A DNA stretch of 47,769 nucleotides from Epilithonimonas hominis (GCF_003730015.1 NZ_RJTU01000039.1:1-47769), one strand, 5' to 3'. Counted from the stretch's first letter, positions 1 to 8,181 are shown. Notes: generated by a model from the sequence alone, not told the origin. Numbers and translations: made by a program.

Positions 1-20
1 AACTTTTGATCTTGATCCAT
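1..20 (-). CDS. Possible 5' end of a gene running off the left edge
   Basis: On the minus strand an ATG at 20-18 opens a frame reading M-D-Q-D-Q-K before the window ends. A Bacteroidota-type promoter at 75-107 points at it, which is the main support. Too little is visible to name a product. Confidence 0.35.
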
Positions 21-74
21 AATTTAAAGTTAATAAAATTTTTGATAAATAAATTTGCGCATTTTTTATTATTT

Positions 75-107
75 CAAAATTAGTAACAAAAAAAATAAAT
101 CAACAAA
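75..107 (-). promoter_or_regulatory. Candidate promoter for the gene at the left edge
   Basis: Read on the minus strand this contains TTTG (107-104), a 21-base spacer, and TAATTTTG (82-75). This fits the Bacteroidota pattern TTTG-N(about 19)-TAnnTTTG. It would start transcription near position 70, running left. Confidence 0.4.
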
Positions 108-194
108 AAGCTTTAGCGGTTTTACTTCATATTTTAGAAATTATTCATCTATTATAGAAATTTTCATTAATTTCACTTAACAAAACATTAATCG

Positions 195-482
195 ATGAAA
201 ATAAATGAAAAAATAAAACAGCTGAGAGCACTTAGTAGTTATTCTCAGGCATATGTTGCAGAAAAATTATTTATATCACAAAGAGCTTATTCCGATATAG
301 AAAATGGAAAAACAAAAATAGACATAGACCGCTTGAAAGACATTGCAAAATTATTTGACACAAGCATTTTGGATATTCTAACGACAAGTCAAAATCAGGA
401 AATTTATTTGCAAAAAATAAAACATTTAGAAAGTGAAGTAGAATTGTTGAAAGAGAGATTAAACAAAGAAGCCAATCATTAA
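195..482 (+). CDS. XRE-family helix-turn-helix transcriptional regulator
   Basis: A 95-residue DNA-binding protein. Residues 1-62 form a Cro/C1-type helix-turn-helix domain; the recognition region is around SQAYVAEKLFISQRAYSDIE, followed by the typical N-G-K-T-K-I-D turn. Residues 68-92 (YLQKIKHLESEVELLKERL) have leucine heptad spacing and probably form a dimerising coiled coil. It stands alone between a leftward gene and the convergent SRPBCC gene, so no target can be inferred; autoregulation is common in this family. Short XRE proteins with a coiled-coil tail are widespread single-gene regulators in flavobacteria. There is no toxin gene beside it that would make it an antitoxin. Confidence 0.85.
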   Translation: MKINEKIKQLRALSSYSQAYVAEKLFISQRAYSDIENGKTKIDIDRLKDIAKLFDTSILDILTTSQNQEIYLQKIKHLESEVELLKERLNKEANH

Positions 483-491
483 GATTGGCTT
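469..491. terminator. Bidirectional hairpin between XRE and SRPBCC genes
   Basis: AAGCCAATC at 469-477 pairs with GATTGGCTT at 483-491. The hairpin overlaps the stop codon of the XRE gene and lies 12 bases past the end of the convergent SRPBCC gene. The T-run on the plus side is interrupted, so it is a moderate terminator. Confidence 0.5.
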
Positions 492-503
492 TCAATATAT
501 TTT

Positions 504-890
504 TTAAAGTTGCTCGATCTTATCTGTCAAAGAATTGATGAAATTCTGAAGAGGTTTTTCTACCATCATTTTGATAAATGGATTGAATTTCCCATCAAAT
601 AACAACTGAACTTCAGTTTGATTTTCGTTCAAAGGATTCATTGTTCCAGTCAAAGCGAAATCTAAGCTTGAACTTGCAGATTTCAGAACGACTTCTTTAT
701 CAGACACATTATCGATTTTCAAAGCGATTTCCGGCATTCCTTTCAACCCGAATTTGAATCCGTCTGCGCTTGTTTCAAATTTCTGAAGTCCTTCTGGCAT
801 TAGATCTTTGTAATCTTCTGGGTTTTTAAGCATTCCTGCCAATTCAGATGAAGATTTATTTACTATAATTTTTCGTCCTTCTAAATTCAT
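504..890 (-). CDS. SRPBCC-family (START-like fold) protein
   Basis: A 128-residue protein that looks like a small SRPBCC/START-fold hydrophobic-ligand-binding domain: N-terminal strand with G-R-K-I-I-V, a helix around residues 12-30, then alternating strands and a long C-terminal helix ending in INSLTDKIEQL. No signal peptide, so probably cytoplasmic. The ligand is unknown. It is transcribed divergently from the NUDIX gene; a TACATTTG box on its strand at 932-925 overlaps the NUDIX start codon, so the two promoters interlock. The assignment is by fold-level resemblance, not by a catalytic motif. Confidence 0.65.
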   Translation of the reverse strand: MNLEGRKIIVNKSSSELAGMLKNPEDYKDLMPEGLQKFETSADGFKFGLKGMPEIALKIDNVSDKEVVLKSASSSLDFALTGTMNPLNENQTEVQLLFDGKFNPFIKMMVEKPLQNFINSLTDKIEQL

Positions 891-896
891 TTTTTA

Positions 897-932
897 TATT
901 TTTGTATTTATATCAAAAGCCGTACAAATGTA
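897..932. promoter_or_regulatory. Interlocked divergent -7 boxes for NUDIX (+) and SRPBCC (-) genes
   Basis: Plus strand: TATTTTTG at 897-904, 24 bases before the NUDIX ATG at 928. Minus strand: TACATTTG at 932-925, 35 bases before the SRPBCC ATG at 890. Both match TAnnTTTG; the -33 elements are weak or absent. Confidence 0.45.
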
Positions 933-1536
933 TAAAGTTTTTATCAATGAAAAAAAAATAGTTTTGAGTCAAGAGCCTCAAGACAGCCCTAAAACATTGA
1001 ATTACGATGGAACGCATAGCTTTGAATTTGCGGTAGATCTTCTTACGAACACAGCATCGCAAGGCTTGAATATTTATCACAATGACATTGACCAATTGTG
1101 GGCAGATTTCAAAGGTTTTTTCAGAAATATAGAAGCCGCTGGAGGCATTGTCTTGAATCCTGAAAATAAAATCTTGTTCATCCATCGTCTCGGAAAATGG
1201 GATCTTCCGAAAGGAAAAATTGAAAAAGGCGAATCTAAAGAACTTGCTGCAGTGCGAGAAGTGGAAGAAGAATGTGGGATTTTTGATTTGGAATTGAAGG
1301 ATTTCATCAACTCGACTTATCACATTTACACAGAAAGAAACGGTGACAAAGTTCTGAAAACGACGTATTGGTTCGAGATGTTCTACCAAGGAACAGGAAC
1401 GCCTAAACCGCAGATAGAAGAAGGAATCAATGAAGTTGGATGGAAAAATGAGGCCGAGATAGAAACTGTAATTATTCCATCAACTTTCCAGAATATTAAA
1501 TTAATTCTTGCCGATTTTAAATCCAAATGTAAATAA
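928..1536 (+). CDS. NUDIX hydrolase
   Basis: A 202-residue hydrolase of nucleoside diphosphates linked to another group. A complete Nudix box is visible: GKIEKGE, seven residues, then REVEEECGI, matching G-x5-E-x7-R-E-U-x-E-E-x-G-U; its glutamates bind the metal. Before the box comes AAGGIVLNP and the strand ILFIHRLGKWDLPKG. About 65 N-terminal residues precede the Nudix fold and are not assigned. The substrate cannot be read from the sequence; housecleaning of diadenosine polyphosphates or damaged nucleotides is typical. It is convergent with pheT across a bidirectional terminator. Confidence 0.88.
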   Translation: MYKVFINEKKIVLSQEPQDSPKTLNYDGTHSFEFAVDLLTNTASQGLNIYHNDIDQLWADFKGFFRNIEAAGGIVLNPENKILFIHRLGKWDLPKGKIEKGESKELAAVREVEEECGIFDLELKDFINSTYHIYTERNGDKVLKTTYWFEMFYQGTGTPKPQIEEGINEVGWKNEAEIETVIIPSTFQNIKLILADFKSKCK

Positions 1537-1569
1537 AAATGCCGCTTAAAAATATTAGCGGCATTTTTT
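1535..1569. terminator. Bidirectional terminator between NUDIX gene and pheT
   Basis: GCCGCT (1541-1546) pairs with AGCGGC (1557-1562). An A-run lies before the stem and a T-run after it, so it can serve both convergent genes. Confidence 0.85.
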
Positions 1570-1570
1570 G

Positions 1571-3970
1571 TTATCTCAATTCAGCACTAAATTCTTTCTG
1601 AAAGGATTTTATAAGAGAATTCATTACCTCTGTTATATCCTTATCTTCTAATGTTTTTTCCTCATTCAGGAGTTCGAAACTCATTGCGTAAGATTTTTTG
1701 CCTTCCGGAAGATTTTTCCCTTCGTAAACATCGAACAAGTTGATATTCTTCAGGAACGGCGATTTGTTTTTCTTCGCCAATTGGTATAATTCTGAATAGT
1801 TGATGGTTTTATCTACCAACAACGCCAAATCTCTTCTTATTTTGTTAAACTTCGGAATATCTACGAATTTCAGATTTTCTTTCGTTCTCAGTGCTTGGCA
1901 GTTTTCCAATTCAATCTCTGCATAGAAAACGTCTTGACTGATGTCAAAATCTTTCAACAATTTTGGCGATACTTTTCCTAACCTTGCCAATGTTTTGTCA
2001 CCGAATTTGATTTCCAAAGCATCAGAAAAACGGTCGTCTTCCAGGGCAGATTCATGCAGAACAAGGTTCAGTTTTTCCAAAAGAATTTTTACATAAGCTT
2101 TCAGATGATAAAAATCTGTCGCGCTTTTTGGCTGCAGCCAGTTCTCAGAAACTTCCCTTCCTGTCGTCAGAATGGCCAACTGTTTTCTTTCCTCGTACTG
2201 CTCTTTTTTATGGTAAATTTTCCCTAATTCGAAAAATTTGATGTCTGAAGATCTTCTATTGATATTGTAAATGGCATTCTCCAAAAGCCCTTCCAATAAA
2301 GACTTTCTCATAAATGCCAAATCATTACTCAAAGGATTTAGCAATTTCACCGCATTGGTTTCATCTTTTACAGAAGTCAACGAGTTGTTCATTACTTCGT
2401 GGAAACCGTTGGATTGCAATGTTCTGGCCCAAGAGTTTTCTAACGCATCTTGATCATCAAAACTCAATTTTACAGGTGTGAATGAGATTTTTTTAGGCGC
2501 ATCAATCTTGTTGTAACCGTAGATTCTCAAAACTTCTTCTATGACATCAATTTCTCTTGTTACATCTGCTCTGTAAACAGGAACAGATAATTCTAGACCA
2601 TTTTGAATCTCATTAAGAATCTGAATATCAAGAGATTTTAAAATTTCTTTTACTTTTTCTCTATGGATTTTAGTTCCTAAAATCTGGTCTAATTTCGAAT
2701 ATCTGAAAACCACATAATGGTCTTTGATTTTCTCTGGATAATGTTCTAGAATCTCTCCTACTAATTTCCCGCCAGCTAATTCCTGAATCAAATTGATCGC
2801 GTGCGTTAAAGCTGTTCTAGCATTATTTGGGTCAACACCTCTTTCAAAACGGAAAGATGCATCGGTATTTAGTCCGTGTAATTTAGATGCTTTTCTAATC
2901 GCAACCGGATTAAAATAAGCGCTTTCCAAGAAAATAGTTTTTGTCTCGGAAGAAACTCCGCTTTCACTTCCACCGAAAACTCCGGCGATGCAAAGTGGAT
3001 TGTCTTTTCCATCTTTGATGATGATTTCGAAACCTTTCAAAGTTCTCTCTACATTGTCAAGAGTTTTGAATTTGGTTCCTGCTTCTACGGTCCCAACTTT
3101 CACAGTTTTGTCTGCAATTTTATCGGCATCAAAAGCGTGAAGCGGTTGCCCCAATCCGTGAAGGATATAATTAGTAATATCCACAACATTGTTAATTGGC
3201 GAAAGTCCGATGGCTTTCAATCTGTTTTTTAACCAATCTGGAGAAGTTTTAACTTCAACATTTTCGATAACAGCACCGAGATATCTTGGTGCTAATTCAG
3301 AATCTTCAACTTCTAATTTGAAATCGTGAGAACCTTCGATGTTTAAAACTTTAGATTCTAATTTTGTGAATTCTGATTTCAGATTATTAGAAGAAACGAA
3401 CGCCTGCAAATCTCTTGCAACACCGTAATGCGACATTGCATCGGTTCTGTTGGGCGTTAATCCGATTTCGTAAACCTCATCGTTTGTCAATTCAAAATAG
3501 TCTGCGAAAGGTTTTCCAACTTCAAATTTAGTTTCGTCCAAAACCATAATTCCGCCGTGGTCATCACTCAAACCTAATTCATCCTCGGCGCAAATCATTC
3601 CTTCGGAAACTTCGCCACGGATTTTAGCTTTTTTGATTTCGAAAGAACTACCGTCTTTGGCGTAGATTTTTGTTCCTACAACAGCTACAGGAACTGTTTG
3701 TCCAACAGCAACATTCGGTGCTCCACAAACGATTTCCAGAATTTTTCCGTTTCCAACGTCAACCGTTGTTTTGTTTAGTTTATCAGCATTCGGATGTTTT
3801 TCGCAAGTCAAAACTTTACCTACAACGATTCCTTCCAGACTTCCTTTTACGCTTTCAAATTTATCAACACCTTCTACTTCCAAACCGATATCGGTAAGAT
3901 AAGCACTGATTTTTTCTGAGTTAAGATCAGTTTTGATATAATCTTTAAGCCAATTATTAGAAATTTTCAT
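1571..3970 (-). CDS. pheT: Phenylalanine--tRNA ligase beta subunit
   Basis: A 799-residue subunit of the alpha2-beta2 phenylalanyl-tRNA synthetase, full length for the long bacterial type. In order: an N-terminal segment (MKISNNWLKDYI), an EMAP/OB tRNA-binding domain (about 43-150, with HPNADKL), the B3/B4 editing domain (about 210-380), the B5 domain (about 400-470), a catalytic-like core, and the C-terminal anticodon-binding FDX-ACB domain (about 705-799). pheS is not adjacent, so the subunits are encoded apart, as is usual in flavobacteria. The gene stands alone: a 248-base repeat-rich gap separates it from dnaN upstream. Confidence 0.97.
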   Translation of the reverse strand: MKISNNWLKDYIKTDLNSEKISAYLTDIGLEVEGVDKFESVKGSLEGIVVGKVLTCEKHPNADKLNKTTVDVGNGKILEIVCGAPNVAVGQTVPVAVVGTKIYAKDGSSFEIKKAKIRGEVSEGMICAEDELGLSDDHGGIMVLDETKFEVGKPFADYFELTNDEVYEIGLTPNRTDAMSHYGVARDLQAFVSSNNLKSEFTKLESKVLNIEGSHDFKLEVEDSELAPRYLGAVIENVEVKTSPDWLKNRLKAIGLSPINNVVDITNYILHGLGQPLHAFDADKIADKTVKVGTVEAGTKFKTLDNVERTLKGFEIIIKDGKDNPLCIAGVFGGSESGVSSETKTIFLESAYFNPVAIRKASKLHGLNTDASFRFERGVDPNNARTALTHAINLIQELAGGKLVGEILEHYPEKIKDHYVVFRYSKLDQILGTKIHREKVKEILKSLDIQILNEIQNGLELSVPVYRADVTREIDVIEEVLRIYGYNKIDAPKKISFTPVKLSFDDQDALENSWARTLQSNGFHEVMNNSLTSVKDETNAVKLLNPLSNDLAFMRKSLLEGLLENAIYNINRRSSDIKFFELGKIYHKKEQYEERKQLAILTTGREVSENWLQPKSATDFYHLKAYVKILLEKLNLVLHESALEDDRFSDALEIKFGDKTLARLGKVSPKLLKDFDISQDVFYAEIELENCQALRTKENLKFVDIPKFNKIRRDLALLVDKTINYSELYQLAKKNKSPFLKNINLFDVYEGKNLPEGKKSYAMSFELLNEEKTLEDKDITEVMNSLIKSFQKEFSAELR

Positions 3971-3990
3971 TCTTTTTTATATTTGATTGT

Positions 3991-4018
3991 CGGATGTCGG
4001 AAGTCCGATGTCCGAAGT
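3991..4018. repeat. Dispersed repeat, GGAAGTCNGAAG family
   Basis: TCGGATGTCGGAAGTCCGAT followed by GTCCGAAG, lying just upstream of pheT. Related copies are at 17857-17937, 31658-31685, 31745-31772 and, inside a gene, 32141-32194. Confidence 0.75.
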
Positions 4019-4040
4019 TTTAGTTTATTATTTAAAGACT

Positions 4041-4114
4041 CTTCGACAGGCTCAGAGTTACAGCTCTAATATGCGACGCTTTCTATTTGCGGTGTCAGGC
4101 TGAGCTTGTCGAAG
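4041..4114. repeat. Inverted repeat, CTTCGACAAGCTCAG family
   Basis: CTTCGACAGGCTCAG (4041-4055) and CTGAGCTTGTCGAAG (4100-4114) are inverted copies with one mismatch, enclosing about 44 bases. This is a common flavobacterial intergenic palindrome. A single-arm relative lies at 25893-25916. Confidence 0.75.
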
Positions 4115-4140
4115 CCTCCACATTATTGTTTTTTAAACTA

Positions 4141-4175
4141 AAATTTGAGACCTGAATTTCAAATCTCAAATTTTT
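4141..4175. terminator. Probable terminator after dnaN
   Basis: AAATTTGAGA (4141-4150) pairs with TCTCAAATTT (4164-4173). On the minus strand it lies 44 bases after the dnaN stop. The stem is AT-rich, so it is weak. Confidence 0.4.
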
Positions 4176-4218
4176 ATTAATCAATTTGATAAATCAATTA
4201 TCAATTATTATCCATCAA

Positions 4219-5349
4219 TTATAACCCAATCACAGGCATTGACAGCATCAAGATACTTTCATTCTCCTCCAATCCGTCAACTGGTTCTACAATTCCTGGT
4301 CTGTTTGGTTGAGACATTTTAATTGTGATATCGTCAGAAGCCAAAACGGATAGCATTTCTGTTAGGAATTTTGAACTGAAACCGATATTGATATCATCGC
4401 CATTATAATCGCAAGGAATCTGCATATCTGCTTTGTTTGCGTATTCTGTATCTTCTGCGTGAAGGTGAAGAACATTGCCAGACAATTTGAATCTTACTTG
4501 GTTCGTAGATTTGTTCGACATAATAGATGCTCTTCTGATAGAACTCAAAAGCAAGCTTCTATTGATGGTCAAAACGTTTGGATTTTCTTTCGGAATTACC
4601 GCATTATAGTTTGGATATTTTCCGTCAATTAAACGACAAATCCAAATGTTATTTCCGAATGTGAATTTCGCCATATTATCACTGAATTCAATCACAACAT
4701 CTTCGTTGGAATTGTTCAGGATATTTTTGAAAATTGACAATGGTTTCTTTGGCATAATGAATTCCAAAGTCTCTGGATGTATGACATCTGTTCTTTTGTA
4801 AACCACCAATCTGTGAGAATCTGTGGAAACAAAATTAGTCTCATCTTCTTTGAATTGGAATAAAACACCAGTCATCACAGGACGAAGAGAATCGTTACTT
4901 GTAGCAAAAAGTGTATTGTTAAGAGCCTCTGCCAAAACGCCGCCACCGATGGTTACTTTTTGAGATGCGTCAAATTCCGGTAATTCCGGATAATCGTCTG
5001 CATTGTCCAAAGCCACTGCAAAGTTGTCTTTCTCATCCAAAATCTCCAAAACACTTCCGTTTCCGTCTTCGGAATCTTTCACTGCCAAAGTCAAAGGCTG
5101 TTCACCGTAAGTTTTCAAGAAATCCTGAAAAATCTTACCTGGAACGGCGAATTTTCCTTTATCATCCGACTTCACTTCAAGAGAAGTAATCAAAGTCGTT
5201 TCTCCGTCAGAAGCCGTAACTGTTAATAAGTTCTGGTCTAAGTCGAAAAGAAAATTCTCCAAAATCGGTCTGGATTGTGAACCGGAAATCACGCCACTCA
5301 CCGTCTGTAAAGCTTTTTGCAAATCGCCACTGGCAACAATAAATCTCAT
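4219..5349 (-). CDS. dnaN: DNA polymerase III subunit beta (sliding clamp)
   Basis: A 376-residue clamp that encircles DNA and tethers polymerase III. The start MRFIVASGDLQKALQTVSGVI and the internal SRPILENFLFD are characteristic of the first clamp domain; three similar domains of about 120 residues follow, ending in the hydrophobic strand SILMLSMPVIGL. Length fits the family. Unlike many bacteria, dnaN is not beside dnaA, recF or gyrB, and I see no DnaA-box cluster, so this is not evidence for an origin. A TATATTTG box on its strand (5380-5373) gives a short leader. Confidence 0.97.
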   Translation of the reverse strand: MRFIVASGDLQKALQTVSGVISGSQSRPILENFLFDLDQNLLTVTASDGETTLITSLEVKSDDKGKFAVPGKIFQDFLKTYGEQPLTLAVKDSEDGNGSVLEILDEKDNFAVALDNADDYPELPEFDASQKVTIGGGVLAEALNNTLFATSNDSLRPVMTGVLFQFKEDETNFVSTDSHRLVVYKRTDVIHPETLEFIMPKKPLSIFKNILNNSNEDVVIEFSDNMAKFTFGNNIWICRLIDGKYPNYNAVIPKENPNVLTINRSLLLSSIRRASIMSNKSTNQVRFKLSGNVLHLHAEDTEYANKADMQIPCDYNGDDINIGFSSKFLTEMLSVLASDDITIKMSQPNRPGIVEPVDGLEENESILMLSMPVIGL

Positions 5350-5372
5350 AAACTGTATTTATTTCAATTCCA

Positions 5373-5380
5373 CAAATATA
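5373..5380 (-). promoter_or_regulatory. dnaN -7 box
   Basis: TATATTTG read on the minus strand, 24 bases before the ATG. No good TTTG at -33. Confidence 0.4.
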
Positions 5381-5487
5381 ATGATTTCGGTTCGATTGTA
5401 AAAGTTGATTTTATTTAGTTATTAACAATTTTTGAATTGGAGTGAAATAAGTTTGAATAACTTTGTGGAAATTTGATGATTGCTGAA

Positions 5488-5570
5488 TTTTTGAACGCAA
5501 AATCCGCAAAGATTTTTTGAACTTATTGAAAATATTTTTAAGGCTCGCATAGACGTAAAACTCATCAAAG
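5488..5570. repeat. Direct repeat copy A (GAACACAAAG family) before the lipid kinase gene
   Basis: About 83 bases that match 5987-6071 over most of their length. Both share a TTATTGAAAATATTTTTAAG core, a GCAAAG/GCTAAG block before it and a GCGT/ACGTAAAACT block after it. The two copies have the same orientation and flank the gene at 5617-5982. Confidence 0.75.
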
Positions 5571-5616
5571 ATTTTAAAGAATAGAATCAGAAATTTAATT
5601 TTTATAGAATCAAAAA

Positions 5617-5982
5617 ATGAAAAAACCGCCATTTCATAAAAGTGTTCAGTTTACGTTCCGAGGAATTATTTGGATTTTGAAAAACGAGAGAAATTTCCAA
5701 TTCCATATTCTAGGATTGATAATAAATCTTTTTTTGATTGTTTTTCTTGGTCTTTCAAATACAGAAACAGCTTTAATCCTTCTCTGCTGTTTTTTTGTTT
5801 TGGTGACTGAAACTTTGAACACTTGTGTTGAGAAAATCTGCGATTACATTCAACCTGAATTTGATTCCCGAATAGGAATTATTAAGGATTTGGCTGGTGG
5901 CGCTGTAATGTTGGCGACTATTTCTGCGATCTGTGTCGGGGCTTTGGTTTATTGGCCTTATTTGAAATTATTATTTTATTGA
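5617..5982 (+). CDS. Diacylglycerol kinase family protein (probable undecaprenol or lipid kinase)
   Basis: A 121-residue inner-membrane kinase of the small DgkA type. An amphipathic start (FHKSVQFTFRGIIWILKNERNFQFH) is followed by three membrane segments at about 29-47, 50-66 and 95-117. The family signature is present as ETLNTCVEKICDYI...IGIIKDLAGGAVML, with the conserved Glu, Asn, Asp and Lys-Asp that bind Mg-ATP. In Gram-positive relatives the substrate is undecaprenol; in E. coli it is diacylglycerol. The substrate here cannot be told. It stands alone, with direct repeats on either side. The ddl and coaD genes downstream would fit a cell-envelope setting, but that is inference. Confidence 0.85.
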   Translation: MKKPPFHKSVQFTFRGIIWILKNERNFQFHILGLIINLFLIVFLGLSNTETALILLCCFFVLVTETLNTCVEKICDYIQPEFDSRIGIIKDLAGGAVMLATISAICVGALVYWPYLKLLFY

Positions 5983-5986
5983 TGAT

Positions 5987-6071
5987 TTTTTTAAACACAA
6001 AGACCGCTAAGATTTTTTTGAGTTTATTGAAAATATTTTTAAGGTTCGCAAAGGCGTAAAACTTAGCAAAG
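5987..6071. repeat. Direct repeat copy B (GAACACAAAG family) after the lipid kinase gene
   Basis: Second copy of the 5488-5570 element in the same orientation. A more diverged, inverted-repeat version lies at 28457-28619. Confidence 0.75.
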
Positions 6072-6159
6072 AATTGAAATACTAATATTCTTAAATATGG
6101 CTCATATCACATTATCTAAATTTGGATAGATTTAATCATCACTTTTTACATAAAATCTC

Positions 6160-6167
6160 TACATTTG
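6160..6167 (+). promoter_or_regulatory. ddl -7 box
   Basis: TACATTTG, 19 bases before the ddl ATG, giving a leader of about 15 bases. The -33 element is poor. Confidence 0.45.
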
Positions 6168-6186
6168 TTTTCAAGAAAATTTTAGA

Positions 6187-7170
6187 ATGAGTAAAAAAAA
6201 TATAGCCGTTGTAATGGGCGGTTATTCCGATGAATACAAAGTTTCTTTGAAAAGCGGACAATTGATTTTTGAGTCGCTGGACCGAGAACTTTATAACGTT
6301 TACAAAGTTGTAATTCTGAAAGATGAATGGTACTTTCTGGATGAAAATGAGAATAAAAAAACCATAAACAAGGCCGATTTTTCCATACATTTAGAAAATG
6401 GCGAAAACTTGAAATTTGACGCTTGTTTCAACACTATCCACGGAACACCAGGTGAAAACGGAATTATGCAAGCTTATTGGGATGCCGTAGGTCAAAAATA
6501 TACAGGCTGTGATTTCTACCAAAGCGCATTGACATTCAATAAAAAAGACACATTAGCTGTTCTATCAAAATACGGAATTCCTTCTGCGAAAAGTATTTAT
6601 CTACGAAATAGCGAGGAAATATCTGATGACGAAATCGTAGAAAAGCTTGGTCTTCCGGTTTTCGTTAAACCCAATCAAAGTGGTTCTTCTCTTGGAATTT
6701 CTAAAGTGAAAGACAAAAGCGAACTTAAAAACGCCATTGAATTTGCTTACAAAGAAGATGACGAGATCCTTATCGAAAGTGCTTTGAACGGAATGGAAGT
6801 TTCTGTTGGCGTTTTGGATTATCAGGGTAAAGTGATTGTTTTGGGAATTACGGAAATTGTTCCAGAGAAAGAATTCTTCGATTACGAAGCTAAATACGAA
6901 GGTGCATCCCAGGAAATCACGCCAGCAAGAATCGATGAAGAAACCAGAAAAAAAGTAGAAGAAATCTCCATCAAAGCCTACAAATCCCTTGGAATGAGTG
7001 GATTTTCACGCTCAGAATTCATTATCGTGGATGGAATCCCGCACTTGTTGGAAATGAATACAAATCCTGGATTTTCGCCAGCGAGTATACTTCCGCAACA
7101 AGCCAAAATCTATGGAATATCCATCAAAGACCTTTGCGGAAACGAAGTAGAAAAAGCACTTAATAAATAA
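6187..7170 (+). CDS. ddl: D-alanine--D-alanine ligase
   Basis: A 327-residue ATP-grasp ligase that makes the D-Ala-D-Ala end of peptidoglycan precursors. Visible motifs: the N-terminal VVMGGYSDEYKVSLKSG, HGTPGENG, the lysine motif VFVKPNQSGSSLGISKV, FFDYEAKY, and the C-terminal EMNTNPGFSPASILPQQA. The tyrosine in DYEAKY is the residue found in D-Ala-specific enzymes; vancomycin-resistance D-lactate ligases have Phe there. GFS replaces the more usual GMT in the last motif, a conservative change. coaD follows after 75 bases. Confidence 0.95.
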   Translation: MSKKNIAVVMGGYSDEYKVSLKSGQLIFESLDRELYNVYKVVILKDEWYFLDENENKKTINKADFSIHLENGENLKFDACFNTIHGTPGENGIMQAYWDAVGQKYTGCDFYQSALTFNKKDTLAVLSKYGIPSAKSIYLRNSEEISDDEIVEKLGLPVFVKPNQSGSSLGISKVKDKSELKNAIEFAYKEDDEILIESALNGMEVSVGVLDYQGKVIVLGITEIVPEKEFFDYEAKYEGASQEITPARIDEETRKKVEEISIKAYKSLGMSGFSRSEFIIVDGIPHLLEMNTNPGFSPASILPQQAKIYGISIKDLCGNEVEKALNK

Positions 7171-7245
7171 CTCATCAATGATAAATTTTAGATTTTACTT
7201 GATGTCGATAAATCTAAAATTCAGAATCTAAAATTTAAAATTTCT

Positions 7246-7716
7246 ATGAAAATTGCAGTTTTTCCAGGGTCATTTGATCCGATTACACTTGGACATTATG
7301 ATATTGTAGAGCGTGCAGTTCCGCTGTTTGACAAAATCATCATTGCCATTGGAAAGAATTCTCAGAAAAAATATATGTTCTCCCTGGAACAGCGTAAAGA
7401 TTTTATCAGAAAAACGTTTGAAAAATTCCCAAATGTGGAAGTGGATGATTTTGAAGGTTTGACCATTGATTATTGTAAAAGTAAAAACGTTAATTTCATT
7501 TTAAGAGGACTAAGAAATCCTGCTGACTTTGAATTTGAAAAATCAATTGCCCAAACTAATAGAGCACTAACCAGAGATAACACAATAGAAACCATCTTCC
7601 TTTTGACCTCGTCCGGAAAATCTTACATCAGCAGCAGCATTGTGCGAGAAATTATTTCATTCGGAGGAAATTATGAAATTATGGTTCCTGATGCTGTGCG
7701 AGTGACGAAAAATTAA
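7246..7716 (+). CDS. coaD: Phosphopantetheine adenylyltransferase
   Basis: A 156-residue enzyme for the fourth step of coenzyme A synthesis (4'-phosphopantetheine + ATP to dephospho-CoA). It is a nucleotidyltransferase-fold protein of normal length. It has the start VFPGSFDPITLGHYDIVERA with the T-x-G-H motif, the loop around FILRGLRNPADFEFE, and the C-terminal SGKSYISSSIVREI motif. It follows ddl in the same direction with a 75-base gap holding an AT-rich inverted repeat, so co-transcription is possible. A bidirectional terminator at 7789-7820 closes the unit. Confidence 0.97.
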   Translation: MKIAVFPGSFDPITLGHYDIVERAVPLFDKIIIAIGKNSQKKYMFSLEQRKDFIRKTFEKFPNVEVDDFEGLTIDYCKSKNVNFILRGLRNPADFEFEKSIAQTNRALTRDNTIETIFLLTSSGKSYISSSIVREIISFGGNYEIMVPDAVRVTKN

Positions 7717-7788
7717 ATTAATAAAACACAAGTCGAAAACTTTAATTTCCAGAACAATTAAATAATTTTGTTCTTAAAAATACAAACA

Positions 7789-7820
7789 AAAATCCCTAAG
7801 AAAGATCTGAGGGATTTTTT
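7789..7820. terminator. Bidirectional terminator between coaD and tRNA-Phe copy 1
   Basis: AAATCCCT pairs with AGGGATTT (7790-7797 and 7809-7816), with A-runs before and T-runs after. It serves coaD on the plus strand and the tRNA on the minus strand. Confidence 0.85.
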
Positions 7821-7822
7821 TG

Positions 7823-7895
<73 letters not shown>

Positions 7896-7920
7896 AGCAC
7901 TCTTGTTGTTTTGAGTGGTG

Positions 7921-7952
7921 CAAATATAAAATCTTCTTGGCTAAAATGCAAA
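7921..7952 (-). promoter_or_regulatory. Promoter of tRNA-Phe copy 1
   Basis: On the minus strand: TTTG (7952-7949), 20-base spacer, TATATTTG (7928-7921). This is a consensus Bacteroidota promoter, 25 bases ahead of the mature tRNA. Confidence 0.75.
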
Positions 7953-7984
7953 TTTCTGTAAGATAAAATACAAAATTTATTACA

Positions 7985-8013
7985 TAAAAAAACCGCCTGA
8001 TTCAGGCGGTTTT
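7985..8013 (-). terminator. Terminator of tRNA-Phe copy 2
   Basis: AAACCGCCTGA and TTCAGGCGGTTT form a nearly perfect hairpin. On the minus strand it is followed by a T-run, just after tRNA copy 2. Confidence 0.9.
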
Positions 8014-8016
8014 AAG

Positions 8017-8089
<73 letters not shown>

Positions 8090-8114
8090 AGCACTCTTGT
8101 TGTTTTGAGTGGTG

Positions 8115-8146
8115 CAAAAGTATACTCTTTATCTTTATTGTGCAAA
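8115..8146 (-). promoter_or_regulatory. Promoter of tRNA-Phe copy 2
   Basis: On the minus strand: TTTG (8146-8143), 20-base spacer, TACTTTTG (8122-8115). Spacing is identical to copy 1, although the sequence between the boxes differs. Confidence 0.75.
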
Positions 8147-8181
8147 TATTATTGAAGTAAATTTTATCTAATACTTAAATA

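Noticed and set aside
195-482. Antitoxin of a toxin-antitoxin pair
   Set aside because: No small toxin gene is adjacent; neighbours are an SRPBCC protein and a gene reading away from it.
4219-5616. Replication origin near dnaN
   Set aside because: No dnaA, recF or gyrB and no cluster of DnaA boxes; the AT-rich gap holds a dispersed repeat only.
7896-7924. CIRCE-like HrcA operator (AGCACTC ... GAGTGGTGC) next to tRNA-Phe
   Set aside because: The spacer is 10, not 9, the second arm has mismatches, it lies at tRNA genes rather than groES, and nothing similar is upstream of groES.
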